Assembly (NCBI GenBank): GCA_002314055.1
Contig: DCBP01000124.1
Span: forward strand, 55,457 to 82,334
Length of the DNA: 26,878 nt
Origin: Prevotella sp. UBA1104
Lineage (GTDB): Bacteria > Bacteroidota > Bacteroidia > Bacteroidales > Bacteroidaceae
Direction of reading: 5' to 3'
In this document: positions 8,001-13,894 of the stretch, piece by piece
Numbering within the stretch: the stretch's first letter is position 1
Layout of the letters: each line of letters opens with the position of its first letter
Position numbers and translations under genes: made by a program
Notes under the pieces: model-generated
What the model saw: only the letters and a program-made list of their open reading frames with translations
What the model was told of the DNA's origin: nothing
Database searches by the model: none

Positions 8001-8623
8001 ACGAGGCTTGCCGCCTGTTCGACCGTTGCAAGAGCATCAACTCATTCCACAACGATCAGTTTGCCAACTACGGGAAGATACGCAAGTTTATCGACGACAA
8101 CCGAGATAACTTTGCTTTTCTCTCTGAAGAGCAGCAGCAGATCGCCAAGGCTATCCGTGGCATCCTTACCGATGAGGAGCCTTGGGACAAGATGCCGTCT
8201 TACATGAAGATGATGCGCACATTGAATGGACTGCTTGGTGAGCGCAAAACTCAGCTAATCGAGAAGATTAAGGTGAACTTCGGCAAGGCATTCGATGAGC
8301 TGGAGCAGTATGCCAAGGAAGTCGGGGTGTCGCGTGACAAGTTTGCAAAGCGCGACATCACCATATCGCTGAAGACAAGCACCTCCAACTTCTATGCGCT
8401 TCAAGCCAATGCTGACACGCGCGACTTTTTGGAGGAGGAGATGCGGAAAATAAACGCTTCTGGCGGAAATCAGTCCAAGCCAAGGATGCGCAAGATAGTG
8501 CATCTCAACACGCATACCACCAAGCCCATGCGTTCAGAGACAGATGTGGACATCTATTTGGCAGGACTGAAAGCCGAACTCATGCAATATATAAATGAAA
8601 ACAATGACATTATTATAGGATAG
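5039..8623 (+). CDS. brxC: BREX-1 system P-loop ATPase BrxC
   Basis: A large ATPase of 1194 residues, the core NTPase of BREX, related to PglY/ORC-like STAND ATPases. Walker A is GYYGSGKS at residues 67-74, and Walker B is FFVDE at 275-279 within a long AAA+-like module. The ATG at 5039 is chosen; a TTG six bases upstream is in frame but ATG followed by KFKDLYAKGLDR is the usual BrxC N-terminus. The C-terminal half (from about 640) is helical and charged, fitting protein-protein contacts. Family knowledge: BrxC is needed for phage exclusion and for host methylation in several systems, and works with PglX, PglZ and BrxB. The gene is intact and ends 8 bp before pglX. Confidence 0.95.
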   Translation: MKFKDLYAKGLDRKVNPAVSASDLTDETVLTEIVEYVFTEEIIINLYNILTNIKVNQGSHIGIWINGYYGSGKSHFLKYASYCLSQNKERCEMAFIRLIEATEEIMRRTTGISKLEQEGVSVSELKALQKWYVSQADVEMVMFNIGDVHDVNADQKTAFTTIFWNQFNAQRGYNSFNLALAQYLEKALDDNGKFQEFKEYVRSKGYDWQRNISRFAAGRLDLALQMAKEVDPTLSTDVIRTRILNNEVNVSVEAFAAEMKEFIDSRKNRNFRILFFVDEVSQFIGEHRDLLLQLQSLVKRLDEVCESRCWIACTAQQTLEEVVTNVGGNVSNPEDEVGKILGRFEVRASLQGTSPEYITQKRILEKKGDVELMLGNMYDKDKAKLDAQFILPSQYKAYTSKDDFVACYPFVPYQFQLIMKVLDSFVNMNYVDKQVKGNERSLINITFSIAKETANMEVGEFISFDRFFGAMFQGSMQHLGQRALGNARQAISHINDPQKQEFYRRVVYVLFMICNLSDVDKPSFSATIDNIVTLLMTKVDAGKAAIKQDVSMVLAFLIDKAVIRKTKTETGSEIYEFYTEEESKVAQLIKNQQVDSNTYSDELKNIFFSHFGNPSNKKTFATRSFNVGISIDGRNYLSNNADVSIDFVTTAGTDSVEQFAFSTNNTSQGTHLIYFLYPQLKDNQELRANFLYYCRVQRFAQEQAISEERQRTKLIFQQRAKELYDKEIKPQFQQILDTCPVISCGAVLSASQMGTAKKAERYEALLNCHMETLYSYAQLVANGETPRNGADLSAKILRPVDPALSNMPLSTPEKKIKDWLDRSPHDVTVADAVRQFSKVPYGWSDYATIYYLNELVRRHLYAFNYNNNPNVSREDTARNIVRDASKFSVEKAKAISQEVLNDFIDAWKHIFNVMSVKGSNDSTELFRNCKETDDSMLNTLLKRYRALSRELSGCPFAHTIDEAVGLMESWLTERDHLKFFQTIIDARDEACRLFDRCKSINSFHNDQFANYGKIRKFIDDNRDNFAFLSEEQQQIAKAIRGILTDEEPWDKMPSYMKMMRTLNGLLGERKTQLIEKIKVNFGKAFDELEQYAKEVGVSRDKFAKRDITISLKTSTSNFYALQANADTRDFLEEEMRKINASGGNQSKPRMRKIVHLNTHTTKPMRSETDVDIYLAGLKAELMQYINENNDIIIG

Positions 8624-8631
8624 GACTATAG

Positions 8632-11600
8632 ATGGATACTAACAGACTGAAACGCTTCGCTGTAGAAGCTCGCAACATACTGATGCAGGGCGTAAAGAAC
8701 CGCTTGCAAGCTATGGGGTTTGACCTAAAGACTGGCAAACCCGCTGAATTGCCACAGAAGATGGAGGGCGGTGCCGTGTTTATGGGCGACACCGTATCGA
8801 CGGATTTTTACTGCCGCTGGATGTCGCTATACAATAACATCTGCGCCCGTGGCATCCGTCAGGTGGCAGAGGAGGCAGCCTATACTTGGTTCAACCGCTT
8901 CATGGCTATCCGCATCATGCAGAAGCAGGGTTTTATATCTCCTGTCTTGGCATACGAAAGTGAGGATGTGCGTGTACCTGTCATTGTGAGCGAGGCTCGA
9001 CAGGGACGTATGCCGCAGATGTCTGATGACGTGCGCGGCAAACTGATGGAGCTGCTCGACGACGACAGCAAAACCAACGAGCAGTTTGCCTTGCTCATTG
9101 TGGCTTACTGCCATGAGAATCCTATTATCAACAAGTGTTTCGGCAATATTGCAGACTACACGGAGCTGCTTCTGCCGCAGAATATCTTGGCGGAGGGTGG
9201 CTTTGTGAGTATGCTTAACGATACGGCATTTATCAAGGACGATGATTTTCGCTCTGCTGAACTTATCGGCTGGCTTTACCAGTTCTATATCTCCGACCGC
9301 AAGGCGGAGGCTTTTGCGAAAAAGGGCAAGTACGACACCGACGAGATTGCTCCTGCCACGCAGATATTCACTCCAAACTGGATTGTGAAATATATGGTGG
9401 AGAACACGGTGGGGCGCATCTATATTGACAACAATCCGTATTGCGAGGTGAAGGACAACATGAAGTATCTGGTTGATACGCCATCGGGTGGCGAGACGCT
9501 GAAGGTGGACGACCTTGCCCAACTTACCGTTGCCGACCTTGCCTGTGGCTCCGGTCATATCCTCAACGAGTGCTTCGACTTGCTCTATGCCATTTATGTG
9601 GAGGAAGGCTACAGTCGCACGCAGGGCATTAGCCACATTCTGCGTCAAAACCTCCTTGGCATCGACCTCGACACCCGTGCCAAGCAGCTTGCCACGTTTG
9701 CCCTCCTGATGAAGGCATGCCAAAAAGACTCGGCTTTCCTCGACGGCAAGGTGATGCCGCGCGTCTACGACATGCCGCACCCCATAGCCGAGGCGATAGC
9801 CGCCGAGGGCGACACGCGCTCTGCCGAGGAGTATCTCAAAGAAACGCTCCCTCATTATCTGTTGGGCGGCAACACCGAAATGGTGTGTGAGCTAACTGAT
9901 GCCATCCTGCTGATGAACCATGCCGATACGCTTGGCAGCATCATGAAGTTCGACATTTCGGAGCAGACCCGAAATGCCATCCTCGTTCGTACGCAAGAGT
10001 ATGAGAAGCAGTTGGCTAATGGCGATATTGTGCCGAGTGCCATAACGCTGCTGATGCCTTATATGCGCATCATCCTTGCGCTGACCGAGAAGTATACGGC
10101 ATTAGTGATGAATCCGCCGTATATGGGAAGCGGGCATTTCGACAGCGTGCTCTCAAAGTATGTAAAGGATAATTATGCGGAGGGAAAGGCAGACCTCTTC
10201 TCTGTGTTTATGCAGATGGGTATGGAACGACTGGCTGATGGTGGCAAGATGGCGCAAATCAACATGCAGAGCTGGATGTTCCTCTCTTCGTTTGAGAAGT
10301 TGCGCAACATCTTCTTGCACAACTATATCATCGATAGTATGTTGCACCTCGGTCCTCGCACGTTCGACGAGCTTTCGGGTGAGGTAGTGCAGAATACCGC
10401 CTTTGTCTTGACTAAGCCCCATGACCCATACGGTGGAATCACCTTGGGTGAAGTGAAGGCATTGCCAGAGGCAGAGAAGGCGGAATGGAAGCGCAGATTC
10501 ATGGAAGATGCCGACAAGGATTTGAGCGATTGGTTGGTAGATGGTGCCAAAGGTACTTATTATCGCTTGGTGGATGGCAAGAACTGTGCTGACAAGGAAC
10601 AGCTATTCCTTTCGCATATCCATGGGAATGAGGATGGCAATCGTGTTTATTATCCGAATGTGGAGCAGAAGAACTTTGAGAAGATTCCGGGGTGTCCGGT
10701 TGGGTATTGGGTGAGTGAGAATTTTATATCCAAATTCGAAGGCTTGGATTTGGGTGCAAATTCAATAGCACGCTCAGGCTTCTCGACAGGAAATAATGAT
10801 AAGTATATTCGAAATTGGTTTGAAATATCAAAAAAGAATGAGAATTTTAGTCTGGCTTCAATGGATAACTATCTCTCTTATTCTATAAAATATGTACCAT
10901 TTACAGCAGGAGGTTGTTTCAGAAAATGGTATGGCAATCTATATTCTGTGGTTGATTGGTCAGATACTACAGAAATGCATCGTCCTCGAACTACTTATTC
11001 TCAATTATATTTTCATGAGGCATTAACATGGAATGAAGTTTCTTCTGGTAAATTTAGTGCAAGATATTATCCCAATGGGTTGCTTTTTGAGCATTCTGGT
11101 GTTAGTATGTTTCCTAAAGACAACAGATATTATTATCTTGGATTCTTAAATACCCCTGTGCTAACAAGTTATTTAGCCCTTATGAATCCAACATTACATA
11201 ATGGAGCTGAAGTAGTTTCCAAAGTACCTTTTATTTATGATTCTCAGTTATCTACGACTATTTCAGAAAAAGTCCAACAAAACATCTCCATCAGCAAGCA
11301 AGACTGGGATTCCCACGAAACCAGTTGGGACTTCCAGCGCAACGAGCTATTGTCAGTAGATGATCAGACCTACATGGACAACATCAACAACTACATAGAA
11401 GACCACTATAAGGAGACCGGCGAGCGCCTCTGCATCGACCCTGCCGCTCCGCAGCTCGACAGCTTGGCATGGCGCATAGAGCAGTACAAGCAGAAGTGGG
11501 AGCACAAGTTCAAGCAGCTGCATGAGAACGAGGAAGAGCTCAACCGCCAGTTCATCGATATCTACGGCCTGCAGGACGAATTGACGCCCGATGTGCCGCT

Positions 11601-11646
11601 CGACGAAATCACCATCCTGCAGCAGGGCGAGATAACGATAGAGTGA
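8632..11646 (+). CDS. pglX: BREX-1 adenine-specific DNA methyltransferase PglX, N-terminal part (methyltransferase + recognition region)
   Basis: Site-specific N6-adenine methyltransferase that marks host DNA as self and is needed for BREX restriction. SAM-binding motif I is DLACGSGH at residues 302-309; catalytic motif IV is NPPY at 494-497. A recognition region follows (about 695-890), with the typical GFSTGNNDKYIRNWF, GGCFRKWYGN and SSGKFSARYYPNG signatures. The protein stops at residue 1004, just after ELTPDVPLDEITILQQG. In one-piece BREX-1 PglX proteins (about 1200 residues) this point is followed by a further C-terminal domain beginning around ISYAVGCMFGRYS. That domain is encoded separately at 13141-13887. 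About 480 bp of the recognition region (10801-11280) is only about 32% GC. The TGA stop is in frame with the downstream AlbA gene with no further stop before its ATG. Confidence 0.93.
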   Translation: MDTNRLKRFAVEARNILMQGVKNRLQAMGFDLKTGKPAELPQKMEGGAVFMGDTVSTDFYCRWMSLYNNICARGIRQVAEEAAYTWFNRFMAIRIMQKQGFISPVLAYESEDVRVPVIVSEARQGRMPQMSDDVRGKLMELLDDDSKTNEQFALLIVAYCHENPIINKCFGNIADYTELLLPQNILAEGGFVSMLNDTAFIKDDDFRSAELIGWLYQFYISDRKAEAFAKKGKYDTDEIAPATQIFTPNWIVKYMVENTVGRIYIDNNPYCEVKDNMKYLVDTPSGGETLKVDDLAQLTVADLACGSGHILNECFDLLYAIYVEEGYSRTQGISHILRQNLLGIDLDTRAKQLATFALLMKACQKDSAFLDGKVMPRVYDMPHPIAEAIAAEGDTRSAEEYLKETLPHYLLGGNTEMVCELTDAILLMNHADTLGSIMKFDISEQTRNAILVRTQEYEKQLANGDIVPSAITLLMPYMRIILALTEKYTALVMNPPYMGSGHFDSVLSKYVKDNYAEGKADLFSVFMQMGMERLADGGKMAQINMQSWMFLSSFEKLRNIFLHNYIIDSMLHLGPRTFDELSGEVVQNTAFVLTKPHDPYGGITLGEVKALPEAEKAEWKRRFMEDADKDLSDWLVDGAKGTYYRLVDGKNCADKEQLFLSHIHGNEDGNRVYYPNVEQKNFEKIPGCPVGYWVSENFISKFEGLDLGANSIARSGFSTGNNDKYIRNWFEISKKNENFSLASMDNYLSYSIKYVPFTAGGCFRKWYGNLYSVVDWSDTTEMHRPRTTYSQLYFHEALTWNEVSSGKFSARYYPNGLLFEHSGVSMFPKDNRYYYLGFLNTPVLTSYLALMNPTLHNGAEVVSKVPFIYDSQLSTTISEKVQQNISISKQDWDSHETSWDFQRNELLSVDDQTYMDNINNYIEDHYKETGERLCIDPAAPQLDSLAWRIEQYKQKWEHKFKQLHENEEELNRQFIDIYGLQDELTPDVPLDEITILQQGEITIE
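10801..11280 (+). other. AT-rich segment within the PglX recognition region
   Basis: Hand count gives 155 G+C in 480 bases (32%), evenly low in all eight 60-base lines (27-37%). Sampled flanks are 52% (9541-9600) and 67% (11401-11460). It encodes residues 724-883, the part of PglX expected to read the DNA target. The reading frame is unbroken. The abrupt change suggests the segment came from a different donor, or that it evolves under different constraints. Confidence 0.7.
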
Positions 11647-11679
11647 GAGCAAAGAAAATGGTCGATAAAAAATATAATC

Positions 11680-13131
11680 ATGACGGAAGAAACGCTGAAA
11701 GACTTATGCCTTTGTGGTGAAACAACCAAAGTGCAGTTCAAGGAAAAATTTACTTCGCAGAAGGAAATGGCAAAGGAAATGGTAGCTTTTGCCAACACTA
11801 AGGGCGGAGTAATCATCTTTGGTGTGGAAGATAAGACAGGCAAGCCGACAGGTTTGTCGTATGATGAGATACAGGTGACGAGCCGTGAACTTGGCAACAC
11901 TGCCAACGAGCAGGTACGCCCTACCATCTATATAGAGACAGAGGTGGTGCGTATGGAAGGCAAGCATTTCCTTGTGTGTACCGTAGAGGAAGGCAAGAAC
12001 AAACCCTACAAGAACCTCAACGGCGAAATATGGGTGAAGCAAGGTGCAGACAAACGTCGTATCACAGAGAACGCCGAGATACTTGCCTTGTTTCAAGATG
12101 CAGGAACCTATCAGACTGATGCCGCAGGTGTTAATGACACAACTTTAGCCGACCTCGACCGCTATGCCATCGACGACTATCTACAAAAGGTTTATTTCAC
12201 AACCATGGATGGATTTGGCAAAAATTCAGTGCAGGTGTTGAAGAATATACATGTGCTGAATCACAATGGCATTCCAACTCTTGCTGGTTATCTATTCTTC
12301 GGCAAGCATCCAGAATACAAATGCCCTACTTGCATGGTGAAAGCTGTCTCGTTCTTCGGGGATGACCTTGCGGGAACGCGATTTCGAGACACGAAGGAAA
12401 TATTGGGCAATATGCCACAGATATACGAAAAAAGTATGACGTTCTTGAAATCCAATCTGCATAACATACAAGAAAAAGGGGCGTCGTTCAACACGTTGGG
12501 AAAACTGGAAATACCCGAAGAGGTGTTGGAGGAAGTGGTTCAGAATGCCTTGGTGCATAGAGACCTGCTTCGGTCAGCCCCCATTCGCATCTTTATATTT
12601 GACAACAGGGTGGAGGTAATCAGTCCTGGAGCCTTGGCAGGGGGACTCACTGAAACCGACATACGCAATGGAATGACGTTTCAGCGCAATCCATATATGG
12701 CGACATTTGCAACCAATGCCCTACATTACAAAGGCATTGGGTCGGGCATCGTACGTATCTTGACAGAATGTCCCGACATACGGTTGGAGAATGATGAGAA
12801 TGGAAAGGAGTTTAAGGTCACGATTTGGAGAACTTACCCAAAAGAGCCTTTAAAGGATAGTAATACTGTCCCTAAGAGCGATCCCACTACCCAAATGAAT
12901 GTTTTAAAGGATAGTAATACTGTCCTTAAGGCTTTAGAGCCGTCTCAATCAGAAGTACTGAAATATCTAATGAAACATCCACAAGCAACCAGAGAGGAAA
13001 TCGCAGATTCAATAGATGGCGTTTCTTTTGGCGGTGTGAAATTCATTATCGGAAAACTACAGCAGAAAGGCTTGCTCAAACGTGTAGGAGGCAGAAAGCA
13101 TGGAGTATGGCAAGTACTAATAGACGAATAA
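11680..13131 (+). CDS. AlbA/Schlafen-like ATP-binding protein with winged-helix tail, inside pglX
   Basis: A 483-residue protein of the COG2865-type family. Residues about 12-135 are an AlbA_2 (Schlafen-core) domain: GETTKVQFKEKF, then KEMVAFANTKGGVIIFGVED. Residues about 275-385 resemble a GHKL-type ATPase: N-box EEVVQNALVHRD (Asn289), NRVEVISPGAL, and the glycine loop KGIGSGI at 351-357. A linker (388-422) contains LKDSNTV twice. Residues about 424-480 form a winged helix (REEIADSIDGVSFGGVKFII then QQKGLLKRVGG). Such proteins are usually annotated as transcriptional regulators or putative DNA/RNA-binding proteins; some Schlafen-domain relatives are nucleases or act in phage defence. The gene lies 33 bp after pglX-N and 9 bp before pglX-C. 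Sampled lines are 32, 37, 48 and 40% GC, versus 55% in pglX-C, suggesting separate acquisition. Its role in BREX is unknown: regulator and extra effector are both possible. Confidence 0.85.
   Translation: MTEETLKDLCLCGETTKVQFKEKFTSQKEMAKEMVAFANTKGGVIIFGVEDKTGKPTGLSYDEIQVTSRELGNTANEQVRPTIYIETEVVRMEGKHFLVCTVEEGKNKPYKNLNGEIWVKQGADKRRITENAEILALFQDAGTYQTDAAGVNDTTLADLDRYAIDDYLQKVYFTTMDGFGKNSVQVLKNIHVLNHNGIPTLAGYLFFGKHPEYKCPTCMVKAVSFFGDDLAGTRFRDTKEILGNMPQIYEKSMTFLKSNLHNIQEKGASFNTLGKLEIPEEVLEEVVQNALVHRDLLRSAPIRIFIFDNRVEVISPGALAGGLTETDIRNGMTFQRNPYMATFATNALHYKGIGSGIVRILTECPDIRLENDENGKEFKVTIWRTYPKEPLKDSNTVPKSDPTTQMNVLKDSNTVLKALEPSQSEVLKYLMKHPQATREEIADSIDGVSFGGVKFIIGKLQQKGLLKRVGGRKHGVWQVLIDE
12849..12925 (+). 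repeat. Two 54-bp-spaced copies of a near-palindromic 23-mer in the AlbA-gene linker
   Basis: Identical 23-base segments at 12849-12871 and 12903-12925, 54 bp (18 codons) apart, encode the repeated peptide LKDSNTV. Each spans a palindrome: left arm AAGGATAGTA, central A, right arm TACTGTCCTT in the second copy (12907-12927, one mismatch); the first copy (12853-12873) has two mismatches. It could reflect a linker duplication, or a DNA/RNA structure such as an operator. Confidence 0.7.
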
Positions 13132-13140
13132 ATATAAGAA

Positions 13141-13887
13141 ATGACGATTATGACAAACAATAGCAACACTCAACATATAGTATGGCACGACGATGTCATT
13201 ATCAAGCAGTTCATCAGTTACGCCGTGGGATGTATGATGGGACGTTACTCGATAGACAAGCCCGGACTCATACTTGCCAACCAAGGCGACGGCGTGGAGG
13301 AATATGAAAAGCTCGTGCCCAACTCCCGCTTTGAGATAGACGATGACGGCATCATACCGCTGATGCCGTCGGACACTGACTTTGCCGACAATGCCACGGT
13401 GCGCTTCAAAAAGTGGCTGGCTGTGACATTGGGCGAAGAACGGCTTGTGGAAAATCTCAACACCGTTGAGGCTGCCCTTGGCAAGTCGATAGACGACTAC
13501 TTCGTGAAGGACTTCTGGAAATACCACAAGAAGATGTACCAGAACCGTCCTATCTACTGGCTGTTCACATCTAAGAAAGGCGCATTCCAGTGCATTGCCT
13601 ACATGCACCGCATGACTCCATATACAGCTGAGCGAATCCGCACCAAGTATCTGCTGCCACACATAGAATGGCTCGTGCAGAAGCAAAGCGAAATGGAGGC
13701 AAATGCAGCCAATCTCAATGCCGCAGAGCGTCGTGCGCTCGACCGACTCGCTACACAAATTGCAGAGTGCCGAGAATATCACGACCGACTGCACGAGGTG
13801 GCAGACCAGCAGATAGCCTTCGACCTTGATGATGGCGTGGTGGTGAACTATGCCAAGTTTGGTGATGTGTTACAGAAGCTGAAATGA
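13141..13887 (+). CDS. pglX: BREX-1 PglX, detached C-terminal domain
   Basis: A 248-residue protein matching only the C-terminus of one-piece PglX: QFISYAVGCMMGRYSIDKPG with LILANQGD, then the RPIYWLFTSKKGAFQCIAYM block, a charged helical hairpin (about 178-222) and the terminal IAFDLDDGVVVNYAKFGDVL. No methyltransferase motif is present. Together the two parts total 1252 residues and cover the family with little missing at the junction, so this looks like a clean split rather than a decayed remnant. It starts with its own ATG 9 bp after the AlbA gene (a second ATG at codon 4 is possible) and ends 7 bp before pglZ. It probably binds PglX-N in trans, much as methyltransferase and specificity subunits assemble in type I systems (inference). 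Confidence 0.88.
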   Translation: MTIMTNNSNTQHIVWHDDVIIKQFISYAVGCMMGRYSIDKPGLILANQGDGVEEYEKLVPNSRFEIDDDGIIPLMPSDTDFADNATVRFKKWLAVTLGEERLVENLNTVEAALGKSIDDYFVKDFWKYHKKMYQNRPIYWLFTSKKGAFQCIAYMHRMTPYTAERIRTKYLLPHIEWLVQKQSEMEANAANLNAAERRALDRLATQIAECREYHDRLHEVADQQIAFDLDDGVVVNYAKFGDVLQKLK

Positions 13888-13894
13888 CAACAAT

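Noticed and set aside
8827..9855. 342-codon minus-strand open frame
   Set aside because: Lies wholly within pglX on the opposite strand; composition is His/Arg/Val-rich as expected for an antisense shadow and there is no family resemblance.
10825..10840. A6 run in pglX as a phase-variation tract
   Set aside because: Only six bases, too short for efficient slippage; no longer homopolymer or simple repeat was seen in pglX.
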